Assembly: GCA_027365345.1 (NCBI GenBank)
Contig: DAHXNO010000027.1
Span: 1 to 63,009 of the forward strand
DNA: 63,009 bases
Direction: 5' to 3'
Source of the DNA: Granulicella sp.
Lineage (GTDB): Bacteria; Acidobacteriota; Terriglobia; Terriglobales; Acidobacteriaceae
The translations under genes were made by a program, and so were the position numbers. Shown here piece by piece: positions 37,204-45,850 of this stretch. How positions within the stretch are numbered: position 1 is the stretch's first letter; every line of letters starts with the position of its first letter. The notes beneath the pieces were generated by a model that did no database searches, was not told the origin of the DNA, and worked only from the letters and a program-made list of their open reading frames with translations.

Positions 37204-38409
37204 ATGGCTCGTTTCGATCTCGCGGCTCTGCAGTCAGCGCTCCGGATGCGCCAGTTGGATGGCTGGCTGTTCTACGATCACCACCACCGTGACCCAATCG
37301 CCTACCGAGTTCTGGGCCTGGACGAGGATAGCTTTGTCTCCCGGCGCTGGTTCTACTTTGTGCCTGCGGAAGGCGAGCCGCGTAAGCTGGTTCATCGCGT
37401 CGAGGCCGGCAAACTGGATATGCTGCCGGGCAGCAAAGAGGCCTACTCCTCCTGGCAGGAGTTGGAACAGAAGCTAGAGGAGCTTTTGGAGGGCGCAGTC
37501 ACCGTCGCCATGCAGTACTCCCCGCGCAACGCCAACATGTACGTCTCCATGGTGGACGCGGGCACTGTGGATCTGGTGCGTTCCATGGGTAAGAATGTGG
37601 TCAGTTCCGCCGACATGGTCAGCCTCTTTGAGGCCGTTTTGACCGAAGCCCAGATCCTTACGCACTTCGAGGCGCAGCGGCGTCTGGATGCTGTCCTTGC
37701 CTCTGCGTGGAGATATATCGGCGAAGCCGTCCGCAATGGCGAAACCATCACGGAGTTCCACGTCGTAAGCTTCCTCCGGCAGCAGATGAGTATCTCCGGC
37801 CTTTGGACCGATCACGGTCCCAACTGCAGTGTCGGCCCCAACTCCGCGGACTCCCACTATGAGCCAACCGCGGAGAACTCACGCTGCCTGCGCAGCGGAG
37901 ACTTTGTCCTGATCGACATCTGGGCCAAACTGGCGGCCCCGGGCAATCCAGAGAAGCCGGAACCAGCGGCCGTCTGGTATGACATTACCTGGACCGGCGT
38001 CATCGGACGCGCCCCCACCGACCGCGAACAACTCATCTTCAACACCGTCCGCGACGCCCGCGATGCCGCCATCGAGACGATCCAGCGCGCCTACACCGAA
38101 GGCCGACCCATCGCCGGCTGGGAGGCCGACGATGCGGCCCGGGCCGTGATCCGCGAAGCCGGTTTCGGCGAGTTCTTTACCCATAGAACCGGCCATAACA
38201 TTGAAGTGGGGCTGCATGGTAACGGAGCCCACTTGGACAATCTCGAGACCCACGACGAACGTCTCCTGCTGCCCAACACCTGCTTCTCCGTCGAACCTGG
38301 CATCTACTTCCCGGGAGAATTCGGCGTCCGCAGCGAGGTCAACATGGTGACCCGCCCAGGAAGCGCCATCGTCACCGGCCCCTTGCAGCGCCAGCTATTG
38401 CAGATCTGA
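37204..38409 (+). CDS. M24-family metallopeptidase (Xaa-Pro peptidase-like)
   Basis: A 401-residue creatinase/aminopeptidase-fold enzyme. The C-terminal pita-bread domain has the expected metal ligands: Asp in VLIDIWAK, a second Asp region at WYDITWTG, His in THRTGHNIEVGLHGNG, Glu in FSVEPGIYFPG and Glu in VRSEVNMV. The N-terminal domain begins QSALRMRQLDGWLFYDHHHRDPIAYRVLGL, a form common in Acidobacteria. It removes N-terminal residues near proline or acts on related peptides; exact substrate unknown. The start at 37204 gives the family-like N-terminus and lies seven bases after a TATGAT box; an ATG at 37192 is inside that box. Cytosolic, no signal. Confidence 0.88.
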   Translation: MARFDLAALQSALRMRQLDGWLFYDHHHRDPIAYRVLGLDEDSFVSRRWFYFVPAEGEPRKLVHRVEAGKLDMLPGSKEAYSSWQELEQKLEELLEGAVTVAMQYSPRNANMYVSMVDAGTVDLVRSMGKNVVSSADMVSLFEAVLTEAQILTHFEAQRRLDAVLASAWRYIGEAVRNGETITEFHVVSFLRQQMSISGLWTDHGPNCSVGPNSADSHYEPTAENSRCLRSGDFVLIDIWAKLAAPGNPEKPEPAAVWYDITWTGVIGRAPTDREQLIFNTVRDARDAAIETIQRAYTEGRPIAGWEADDAARAVIREAGFGEFFTHRTGHNIEVGLHGNGAHLDNLETHDERLLLPNTCFSVEPGIYFPGEFGVRSEVNMVTRPGSAIVTGPLQRQLLQI

Positions 38410-38443
38410 GGTCGCGCTGCAGGCACGCCAGCCGACGCTGCTG

Positions 38444-38449
38444 TAAAAT
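38444..38449 (+). promoter_or_regulatory. -10 box TAAAAT close to start codon
   Basis: TAAAAT ends eight bases before the ATG at 38458, no ribosome site lies between, and no -35 is evident. Consistent with a leaderless message. Confidence 0.4.
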
Positions 38450-38457
38450 CAACAGCC

Positions 38458-38910
38458 ATGGCCCCACCCAACCAGCCAGCCCCCAGTTATGCGCCCCGGC
38501 AGCCGCAACCCGCGCCGTCGCTCTCCCAGCAGAACACCACCATGTTCCCGGTCGTCGTCCTTGTGGTCGGATGGCTGCTGCCCGGGGCCGGTCACTTTCT
38601 CATCGGCAAGTGGGTGCGCGCCCTGCTGCTCTTCGCCGCCATCCTTACCATGTACGTCATCGGCCTGCTGCTCTCCGGCAAGGTCTATGTGCCCAACACC
38701 GGCGACCTGATGGACATGCTCGGCTTCGCTGGGCAACTGGGCATGGGTCTGCTGTATCTTCTGGCCCGCTTCTTTGACTGGGGCGCAGCCTCCGTGGTGA
38801 ACACCCTGGCGGACTATGGAACCAAATTCCTGGTGGTCGCCGGCCTTCTGAACGTCATCTCCGCCATCGACGCTTACTCCCTCGCCAATGGCAGAAAGGC
38901 CTCCCTCTGA
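38458..38910 (+). CDS. Small multi-spanning membrane protein
   Basis: A 150-residue protein not assigned to a known function. The first 28 residues are Pro/Gln/Ala-rich and probably cytosolic, followed by four hydrophobic segments (about 30-45, 52-70, 88-104 and 120-135). The TM1 region VGWLLPGAGHFLIGKWVRALLL has a P-G-x-G-H-F pattern seen in TM2-type small membrane proteins. It overlaps the next small gene by one base (TGATG), so they form a unit. Starts are preceded by a TAAAAT box and no ribosome site. Confidence 0.7.
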   Translation: MAPPNQPAPSYAPRQPQPAPSLSQQNTTMFPVVVLVVGWLLPGAGHFLIGKWVRALLLFAAILTMYVIGLLLSGKVYVPNTGDLMDMLGFAGQLGMGLLYLLARFFDWGAASVVNTLADYGTKFLVVAGLLNVISAIDAYSLANGRKASL

Positions 38911-39083
38911 TGCTCACGCACTTCTCCGCCATGCTGATCTTTGCGCTCTGCATCTCGGTGGTCTTCGGCATCACCCAGCGTGAGCAGCCCAGGATGATGA
39001 TCCGCTTCGGAGCCTTCTGCTTCGTCCTGTTTGTGGCCGCTGTGATCGTCGCCAGTTGGGCGATGTGGGCGATCAAGCATTAG
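38910..39083 (+). CDS. 57-residue membrane protein
   Basis: A very short gene that starts in the stop codon of its neighbour (TGATG). It codes for 57 residues with two transmembrane helices (LIFALCISVVFGI and GAFCFVLFVAAVIVASWAMW) around a basic/acidic loop (TQREQPRMMIR). Codons end mainly in G or C, like the real genes nearby. Translational coupling with the 150-residue membrane protein suggests a shared complex. Function unknown. Confidence 0.7.
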   Translation: MLTHFSAMLIFALCISVVFGITQREQPRMMIRFGAFCFVLFVAAVIVASWAMWAIKH

Positions 39084-39212
39084 AACTCTCCAGTTTCAGG
39101 GACTTCAGTTTCAGGGGCTTCGCTCGCTCCCCAGCAAGCGCAAAAATTCAGCCTGTCTGGCGCTGTTTCTACTCATCTGCATGCCAGCAAGGCAGATCTC
39201 AAGATACTGAAT

Positions 39213-40244
39213 CTAAAATGGATTGCTCGAAAATGGACTGTTGGAGTTTGCCCCATTCGTTCCGCCGCTTCCAAACGGACTGCTACTGGACGAACTTCCC
39301 GAGGAACTTCCGCCAAATAGACTACTGCCGCCACTGGCGCCAGAGTTTGACTGCCCCGTGATCGCGTCCTGCCCAAAGCTACTAGCCGATTGGGAGGTTA
39401 TCCCACCGCCGCCGTTCGGGTTCACAGCCTGCTTGAGCATATCGATCTTCGGGTCATACCAGAACTCCCAGTCCTCATAGCTTGTCTGACCGTTAGGCTG
39501 GGTGATGGACGTTCCCGACATGGAAGTTCCAACTCCCACAATCACCCCCAGTGAATCGGCGTCCAGATCATCCGGACTCGAGTCCGTTCCGTTGCTTCCA
39601 CTGCCGCCAGAGCTTCCATTGCTCCCGGATGTCCCGCTGCCGCTCCCAGCATTCGTGCTGCTCCCAAAGGAACTCCCCCCCATGTCGCCCCCCGTCGATG
39701 ACCCTCCCGGGCCGGAGCCGAGCCCGTTTGGCGGCGTGGCGCCGGTCGGCCCTCCCGGGGCCATTCCTCCCCCTCCGCCCGCCTGCATCCCCGCCGCCGA
39801 GCCCAGATTCGCCGTAACATCATCCAGATCCTGGCCGAAGAACACATGAATCTTCGTCCTCTGCTCGCCCTGATGAATCAGCCGGTAATCTGCCTTCCCG
39901 GTCAGCGGGTCCACATACACCTTGCGCAAAAACCGGATGTTATTATTGTTCTCCAGCGCCTTGATGGAAGGCGGATAGTTGCCAAAACTCCGATAGTAAA
40001 GCTGAATCGCCCGCACGTACTCATTCATCCGGTGCTGGCTCTCGATCTCTTTATCCCGTTGCAGTTGCCGCGCCACCACCGGCGCAGCCACTGAAACCGC
40101 AATCAGCAGCAACGCCACCATCACCACCGCCGCCAGCAGCATGAACCCCTCCTCGGCCGGGGGCGAGGCGGAGAGCTGCCGTTCACGCTGCCGCGAGACT
40201 CGGCGGCATGGAACAGAGGGATCGAGTTTCAACAGGAATCTCAT
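39213..40244 (-). CDS. Pseudopilin (GspG/type IV pilin-like) with Gly/Ser tail
   Basis: A 343-residue prepilin-like protein from the ATG at 40244. A basic leader ends in PPAEEGF, a prepilin peptidase site, followed by a hydrophobic helix (MLLAAVVMVALLLIAVSV). The mature position 5 is Ala where almost all pilins have Glu. Next, a GspG-like part (NEYVRAIQLYYRSFGNYPP...VYVDPLTGKADYRLI) of about 90 residues, then a roughly 180-residue tail of Gly, Ser, Asn and Pro with some acidic residues. The tail is low-complexity and unlike ordinary pseudopilins. It is the last gene of the pilM-N-O-P run. A frame extending to 40391 adds 49 residues, unlikely to be used. Confidence 0.8.
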   Translation of the reverse strand: MRFLLKLDPSVPCRRVSRQRERQLSASPPAEEGFMLLAAVVMVALLLIAVSVAAPVVARQLQRDKEIESQHRMNEYVRAIQLYYRSFGNYPPSIKALENNNNIRFLRKVYVDPLTGKADYRLIHQGEQRTKIHVFFGQDLDDVTANLGSAAGMQAGGGGGMAPGGPTGATPPNGLGSGPGGSSTGGDMGGSSFGSSTNAGSGSGTSGSNGSSGGSGSNGTDSSPDDLDADSLGVIVGVGTSMSGTSITQPNGQTSYEDWEFWYDPKIDMLKQAVNPNGGGGITSQSASSFGQDAITGQSNSGASGGSSLFGGSSSGSSSSSSPFGSGGTNGANSNSPFSSNPF

Positions 40245-40427
40245 AACAACAGGATCAAACACCCAGGATCGGCAAACCGGAGAAGACCTCGGCGATTCTA
40301 TAAATTGTTGGACGCAGCAGATTCGCACGGGTCTCAAGCGATAGCAGCCCTTTCTGCCGCGCCTTGAACCCCAGATGGCGATCCGCACCACCTTGAGCCT
40401 TGCCTGGCCTCCAGGTTCCGGGGCTTG

Positions 40428-41150
40428 TCACTTCTTCTGCAATGGTAAGGTCTGAGTATCCTTGTTAAGCAGATCCTCCACTTGGATACTTGTAGCTCCA
40501 ATACTGACCACCCTATAACGGCGCGATACGATATCGCCCTCGGAGGCCAGGTATACATTCCCCCCATCGAGCAGGAACGCCTGATTCTTTCCTGTCACCC
40601 GCATCGCCGTTCCAAAGAACTTAAGCGGAATCGGCGGCAGCGGAGGCGGACCCATCGGCACATGAGACGCCGCTGCCGCTGCCGCTGCCGCCGCCCCACC
40701 CGGCCGAGCACCCGGTAAACCTTTTGGAATCAATAACTGCGGCGGCGGCGCGGAGATAACCGAAAAGATGTTGCGTCCCGTCCCGGTATACACCAGACTC
40801 TCGGTTCGCAGCATCGCCGACTCATCCAACGTGGGATCAAGGCTCGACGATGTCCTGGCCAACATCCGCGCGGCAACTCCGGGCGCGACACCCAGCCCCG
40901 CTCTGCCGTTGCTCACCGGAGCCGCGGATTCATAGGAGCGAGACTCCTCACGCTGCGCCGCCGATGGCGAGCCTGTGCCGTTGTCCGGCCCCTCGGCCGG
41001 AGCCTCCACAGCCGGCGCCGTGGTAGCCGCAGGGTTCGGTGAGCCGCCAAAGAAACTGTTGTACGCGTAGACGACGAAGACCAGCAACAGCGAACCGAAG
41101 ATGGAGACCACCACCAGCGTCTTCTTGTCCCTGGCAGGAGCAGCGCTCAT
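40428..41150 (-). CDS. PilP/GspC-like assembly protein
   Basis: A 240-residue inner-membrane protein: short cytosolic start, one helix (TLVVVSIFGSLLLVFVVYAY), a Pro/Ala-rich periplasmic linker with a run of nine Ala, and a C-terminal beta domain (PLKFFGTAMRVTGKNQAFL, GNVYLASEGDIVSRRYRVVSIG) of the kind found in PilP and GspC homology regions, which touch the secretin. Its ATG overlaps the pilO stop (ATGA) and has GGGAGG six bases ahead. Assignment to PilP or to GspC is not decided by sequence alone; the pilM-N-O context favours PilP. Confidence 0.75.
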   Translation of the reverse strand: MSAAPARDKKTLVVVSIFGSLLLVFVVYAYNSFFGGSPNPAATTAPAVEAPAEGPDNGTGSPSAAQREESRSYESAAPVSNGRAGLGVAPGVAARMLARTSSSLDPTLDESAMLRTESLVYTGTGRNIFSVISAPPPQLLIPKGLPGARPGGAAAAAAAAASHVPMGPPPLPPIPLKFFGTAMRVTGKNQAFLLDGGNVYLASEGDIVSRRYRVVSIGATSIQVEDLLNKDTQTLPLQKK

Positions 41151-42034
41151 GGCCGGCCTCCCGTAGTGGTTGGCTGTCCGCCGGGGCGGCCTCTACCAAT
41201 TCCGCTACCGCCCTTGCCGCGGTTACCAGAGCTCAACGTCTGACCCTGCGTTCCTGGCCTTTGGCCCGCTGCTCCGGCGCCAGGCGCGGCCTGCTCTCCC
41301 AACCTCGAATTCCCCGCCCCGGGGCGCTGCGCATCACTCTCCGCCGCAGGTATCTCCGCTGAGAGTTCGTTATCGTCCGGCGGCCGCAGATAGGTCGTCA
41401 GCCGGATGCGCAGATTCACTTCCCCGGATTGCTGCCCGGAGAGATCGATGCCGTTGATCACAAAGAAGACCTTGTCCCGCTCCAGGGAGTTGATGAACAG
41501 GACGATCGGCCGGTAATCTCCCGAGACGCTGGCGTCAATGCTTACCTGGGTTAGCGCGTACTTACCGGAGAGCGCCGGGAAGTACGCGTACTGCGCATGA
41601 GTCCAGCGCACGCCGGCCTTGTGCGCCAAGTCTCCAATCTCGGCCGCTACCTGGGAATCCGCGTACGGCAACCGGGTCCGATAGAACGTATCCGCATCGC
41701 GAGTGGAGGCCGCCAACTTCTTATCCAGCCCGCGCAGTGGTCTGGCCGCCAGCTGCGCTGCAATCAACTGCACCCGCTGCTGTTCCACTGCCGCATCATT
41801 GTTCGCGCTCAATCCACTCCAGAGCACGGCAAGATGCACCGCAAGATACAGCACACATAGCAGCAGAAAAGCCACACCTGCCAGATGCAAGTTCAATGTG
41901 GTCAGCATCTTCCGGGCACGCGCCAAAAGCCGCGGCAACGGGCGCTCCGCCACGGGGTTCTCGGACGGCGGCATGGTGGCAGCCGGCATCCCCCCCGGTC
42001 GCTCGCTGCCTGGTGGGATAAGGGCCATACTCAC
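41147..42034 (-). CDS. pilO: PilO-like assembly protein
   Basis: A 295-residue bitopic protein: 48 cytosolic residues, one membrane helix (LAGVAFLLLCVLYLAVHLAVLW), coiled-coil (about 75-115), then a ferredoxin-like domain (LAHKAGVRWTHAQYAYFPALSGKYALTQ and IVLFINSLERDKVFFVI) as in PilO/GspM. The last 75 residues are Gly/Pro/Arg-rich and disordered. The start is probably GTG at 42034 (GGGGGG six bases ahead), overlapping the pilN stop. PilO pairs with PilN to form the alignment subcomplex. Confidence 0.78.
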   Translation of the reverse strand: MSMALIPPGSERPGGMPAATMPPSENPVAERPLPRLLARARKMLTTLNLHLAGVAFLLLCVLYLAVHLAVLWSGLSANNDAAVEQQRVQLIAAQLAARPLRGLDKKLAASTRDADTFYRTRLPYADSQVAAEIGDLAHKAGVRWTHAQYAYFPALSGKYALTQVSIDASVSGDYRPIVLFINSLERDKVFFVINGIDLSGQQSGEVNLRIRLTTYLRPPDDNELSAEIPAAESDAQRPGAGNSRLGEQAAPGAGAAGQRPGTQGQTLSSGNRGKGGSGIGRGRPGGQPTTTGGRP

Positions 42035-42840
42035 GGCGTACCCCCCGTCGCAGACTTGCGACTCCGTCGTACAGGGCCAGATCGCTTCCGCGCACCAGCA
42101 TGACCCTGTTCCGATCTGCCCTTCGAGGGTTCCTTCGCGGCGGAAGCGGCTTTCTTCTTCGTTCCCGGCTCTACGGCCGCATGCTCCTTGGCCACGCTTG
42201 CGTTCTGGACACCATAAAGCTGCCCGGGAGGCAGCGGATTATAGTTGGCTAGAATCTCGAACTCCACGCCCGGCGGCGGACCCGCCATCAAACCTCCGGC
42301 GCCCATACGATTCCCCTGCTGGCTAAGATCCTTCGCCTCAGTGGCCTCACCCGTAAGCCGCGGCTCCAGAAACCGCTTGGACCGCTCCAGGTTCCGCACC
42401 AGTTGCACCGCCCGGTCCCGGTCACCGGAGACCCGCAGGTGAATCATCACGTCTCCATCGGTGGTTGGCTCCGGCTCAATGGAAGTAACCTGCACGCCCT
42501 CGGGCAGCACAGTCTCCAGATCCATCATCACGGCCGTCCAGGAGAAGCTCTTGCGCAGAAATAGAGCGTTCAGGAAGTCTGCGCGTGTGAGAATGGCGGC
42601 ATTGGCAGGCTGGCGCATCCGCCTCACATTGCTAAGCCGCTCATTCCGGAACGCCACCACCCTCACATGCACGGCATTCAGCCTTTCTTGCGCAGCCTCC
42701 AGCTTCTTTTCCAACAGGTGCGTCGCCGCCAGCCCACCCATAGCCAGCAAAACCATCAGGGCCATCAGAATCCGCAGCCGCAGAACAATAGGTCCCAACT
42801 CAACATAGGGCCGCGTGGCGAGATTGACCGTAATCCGCAT
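42031..42840 (-). CDS. pilN: PilN-like assembly protein
   Basis: A 269-residue protein. The N-terminus MRITVNLATRPY corresponds to the conserved INLLP-type motif by which PilN binds PilM. One membrane helix (about 24-42), a coiled coil (LEKKLEAAQERLNAVHVRVV), and a ferredoxin-like domain (SWTAVMMDLETVLPEGVQVTSIEPE) follow. The last 60 residues are Lys/Arg/Ser-rich and disordered. Overlaps the pilM stop by one base (TGATG). Confidence 0.82.
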   Translation of the reverse strand: MRITVNLATRPYVELGPIVLRLRILMALMVLLAMGGLAATHLLEKKLEAAQERLNAVHVRVVAFRNERLSNVRRMRQPANAAILTRADFLNALFLRKSFSWTAVMMDLETVLPEGVQVTSIEPEPTTDGDVMIHLRVSGDRDRAVQLVRNLERSKRFLEPRLTGEATEAKDLSQQGNRMGAGGLMAGPPPGVEFEILANYNPLPPGQLYGVQNASVAKEHAAVEPGTKKKAASAAKEPSKGRSEQGHAGARKRSGPVRRSRKSATGGTP

Positions 42841-43907
42841 CAGCCGTGCACCGCTCCCAATACTCCTGCCAAATAACTGCGGGGCACAGAGGAGCTTACC
42901 GCCCCCGGCGGAAGCGTGGCATTCTCTGCGAGTTCCCGCACCTTCCAGCCGCCCTCATACTCCACCCCCAAGGTACTCAAAATCTCGTTCAAACGCTCTG
43001 CTCCCAGCGGTCCCGCGCTCAGCACCTGGGTGGGCGGAACGGCGAGCGTGTCCTCAAAGTAAGCGGCAGCCACGCTTACCGCCTGCGCAATCTCGCTCGC
43101 TATCGGAATCGGCTCAAGGCCAAATCCAGACGAACTCCCAACCGCGCTCTTCTCCTCTGCTACTGCTTCACTCCAGGCGGCGTGAGCCACGGCAATGGCC
43201 GCTCCATAGCCGTCCCCGGCCAGGGGCAAACGATCCTCCGGCACATGCCCCTGCAGATCCACGCTCCGATGCAGCATCAGGATCCCTGCGCGCACAATCG
43301 CTGCCGTTACTCCAAGCGGACTCGCATTCACCAGCAACGCCGGTTCCGCATCCTGCAGCGCAGCCAGGCAGGCCAGCGTACTCGGCAGCACCGCTCCCGG
43401 CTCAAAACCAGCCTCCCGCACCGCAGTCTCATACTCCTTCAGCACATCCCGGGGAATGGCCACAGCCAGCACCCGCGCCCCGGCCTTGCCGGAACTCATC
43501 GTCTGGTAACTGACCATCGCCTCATCCGCATCAAATGGCAGCAGCTTCTTCAAGCGGAAGCGCACCAGCGGTAGGGCCTCAGAGACCCGCGTCGGCAACG
43601 CTTCAAACTCCAGCAACAGCACCCGCACCGCAGCGTCCGGAATCACCAGGGTTAGATTGCCTTCACGAGTGCTGGGCCGCTCACCAATCTGCTGCAGCGC
43701 ATCGCGAATCGCAGTCACCACAGCCACACGGTCGGGCAGATTGCCGGGTTTCAACCCCGGGGCTACCGCTCCCCAACTCAGGGCCGCATGGGACACCGCC
43801 TCCAGAGTCCCATTCGTACCGCTCGAACGGCCTGCCACCACGCCCTGCGGCAGAATTTCGCAGGCCAGACGGGGGCGGGTTCCGGAGACGTGGGGAAGAA
43901 TGTTCAT
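42840..43907 (-). CDS. pilM: PilM-like actin-fold assembly protein
   Basis: A 355-residue cytosolic protein with the divided ASKHA fold of PilM/GspL-N: LTLVIPDAAVRVLLLEFEALP, the RFRLKKLLPFDADEAMVSYQ segment typical of PilM (pilin domain binding region) and VLPSTLACLAAL. Starts at ATG 43907. A minus-strand TACTCT (43925-43920) stands 12 bases ahead, so the leader is short or absent. A TGACAG-TG-CTGT sequence at 43944-43955 resembles the lacI operator. First gene of the pilM-N-O-P-pseudopilin operon, apparently separate from gspE. Confidence 0.82.
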   Translation of the reverse strand: MNILPHVSGTRPRLACEILPQGVVAGRSSGTNGTLEAVSHAALSWGAVAPGLKPGNLPDRVAVVTAIRDALQQIGERPSTREGNLTLVIPDAAVRVLLLEFEALPTRVSEALPLVRFRLKKLLPFDADEAMVSYQTMSSGKAGARVLAVAIPRDVLKEYETAVREAGFEPGAVLPSTLACLAALQDAEPALLVNASPLGVTAAIVRAGILMLHRSVDLQGHVPEDRLPLAGDGYGAAIAVAHAAWSEAVAEEKSAVGSSSGFGLEPIPIASEIAQAVSVAAAYFEDTLAVPPTQVLSAGPLGAERLNEILSTLGVEYEGGWKVRELAENATLPPGAVSSSVPRSYLAGVLGAVHG

Positions 43908-44106
43908 CAAACTCTAACTAGAGTACAGTGCATGAGATAGGGATGACAGTGCTGTGGGGTTGGACGTTCGATCCGGCCCTCCGTTTGGCACGATGGGCTC
44001 AGGCCGCGTGGCGCAAAGCGAGGTAAGAGCGCCGGAATGCAGCGTGTGCAAGTACACATCCCCGTCTTCGGCGGATAACGGCGGATTTTGCAGGCAACCC
44101 CGGATC

Positions 44107-45744
44107 TTACCGGCCCTGCTCAATGAAGGTCACCTTGTTAATCTCACGGAGTGTGGTAATTCCCGACCGTACCCGTTCCAGGGCTGAGTCCCTCAGGAAC
44201 GACATCCCCTTGTCCTTAGCCGCCTTTCGGATCTCAGATCCAGGCCGCTTCTCCAGCAGCATCTCGCGGATCTCATCGTCCAGTTCCAACAGCTCGTGAA
44301 TCGCCGACCGGCCCCTGTACCCGGTTCCACCACACTCAATGCACCCCGGACCCTCTTTGAATGTCACGTCCCGCCACTCCTCCGGACGGAGCCCGTTCAA
44401 CTCCAACTCGGCATCGGAGTAATGAACATCGCGCACACAAAAGTCGCAAACCTGGCGCACCAGGCGTTGCGCCAGGATGCAGTTGAGAGCGCTGACAAAG
44501 TTGTACGGCTCTACACCCATGTTCAGGAAGCGGCCCAGTACATCCACAACGTTGTTCGCATGCACCGTGGTGAACACCAAATGACCGGTCAGAGCGGAGT
44601 TGATCGCAATCTGCGCCGTCTCCGCATCGCGGATCTCGCCCACCAGAATCTTGTCCGGATCATGACGCAGGATCGACCGCAACCCGCGCGCAAAGGTAAG
44701 ACCCTTCTTCTCATTCACGGGGATCTGCGTGATTCCACGAATCTGATACTCAACCGGATCCTCAATCGTGATGATCTTGTCCTCTTCGCTCTTGATCTCA
44801 TTGAGCGCCGCATAGAGCGTGGTCGTCTTGCCGGATCCGGTGGGTCCGGTCACCAGCACCATCCCATACGGCTCCTTGATATAGCGGCGGAATCGGGTCA
44901 GATCCTTCTCCGCGAAGCCCACCACATCCAGCGAAAGTTGCGTAAACTTCTCTGACATGGACTCCTTGTCCAGCACGCGCAGCACGGCGTTCTCTCCATG
45001 CACCGTCGGCATAATGCTGACCCGGAAGTCGATCAGCCTGCCCTTGTAACGCACCCGGAACCGCCCATCCTGCGGCACGCGCCGCTCGGCGATATCCAAC
45101 TCGCTCATCACCTTAATGCGGGATAGGATCGTCTGGTGATGCTCCCGCGCAATCGGAGCCATCGCCTGCTGCAGCACGCCGTCAATGCGGTACTTCACAA
45201 GCAGAGAATCGTCATAGGTCTCCAGATGAATATCGGAGGCGCGCCGCTCCAGCGCAGTAAAGATCGTGGTATCCACCAGACGTATGATCGGCGAGATATC
45301 ATCGTCGGCCGTCAACTTTTCAATCGAGATATTTTCTTCGGCGTTCTCCTCATTGGAGAGCACATCGAAGGCTAGCCCTTCGCTGGCCTCATCCAGCACG
45401 CGCTGGGACTGCTCATTCTTCTTCAGCAGATCAGTAATCTGGCTCAGCGTGGCTACACGAGTCACAATCCTGGCCCCTAGAAGACCGGCAATCTCGTCGA
45501 TCACCATCAGCTTGGAGGGATCGGCCACAGCAATCGCCAGCCGTCCGTCGCTCTGTTCCAGCGGGACAAAGTTGTACCGGAACATCATGTCCACCGGCAC
45601 AGACTTGAACAACTCCACCTGGATCTTGAAGTTCTTCAGGTCTACAAACTCAGCATGATAGCGGCGAGCCAGATTCTGCGCGCGCTCCACTTCATTCAGC
45701 GGTTCATTGCTGTATGGAATAGCAACCGGAATGGAACTTGCCAT
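44107..45744 (-). CDS. gspE: GspE/PilB-type secretion or pilus assembly ATPase
   Basis: A 545-residue hexameric ATPase. An MshEN-like N-domain (about 15-110) precedes the core: Walker A VTGPTGSGKTTTLYAA near residue 300, the Asp box ASDIHLE, the Walker B DKILVGEIRDAETA and the His box TVHAN. The tetracysteine zinc site (CDFCVRD and CIECGGTGYRGR) lies near 455-490. It drives pilus or pseudopilus polymerisation. The residue pattern fits both GspE and PilB. No PilT retraction ATPase is encoded in the window. GAGAGG lies ten bases ahead of the ATG; gspF ends 106 bases upstream in the same direction. Confidence 0.92.
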   Translation of the reverse strand: MASSIPVAIPYSNEPLNEVERAQNLARRYHAEFVDLKNFKIQVELFKSVPVDMMFRYNFVPLEQSDGRLAIAVADPSKLMVIDEIAGLLGARIVTRVATLSQITDLLKKNEQSQRVLDEASEGLAFDVLSNEENAEENISIEKLTADDDISPIIRLVDTTIFTALERRASDIHLETYDDSLLVKYRIDGVLQQAMAPIAREHHQTILSRIKVMSELDIAERRVPQDGRFRVRYKGRLIDFRVSIMPTVHGENAVLRVLDKESMSEKFTQLSLDVVGFAEKDLTRFRRYIKEPYGMVLVTGPTGSGKTTTLYAALNEIKSEEDKIITIEDPVEYQIRGITQIPVNEKKGLTFARGLRSILRHDPDKILVGEIRDAETAQIAINSALTGHLVFTTVHANNVVDVLGRFLNMGVEPYNFVSALNCILAQRLVRQVCDFCVRDVHYSDAELELNGLRPEEWRDVTFKEGPGCIECGGTGYRGRSAIHELLELDDEIREMLLEKRPGSEIRKAAKDKGMSFLRDSALERVRSGITTLREINKVTFIEQGR

Positions 45745-45850
45745 AAAGTCTTAACCTCTCAAGAAACTCTTGAACGCCCTCCAAAAAATATGCCAGCCCA
45801 GCACTCGGAATCGCTCCCTGGGATCCAGGCCAGCCCCCCGATGATCCAGG

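Noticed and set aside
43965-43980. GTTCGATCC sequence suggesting a tRNA T-loop
   Set aside because: No matching acceptor, D or anticodon stems can be drawn around it.
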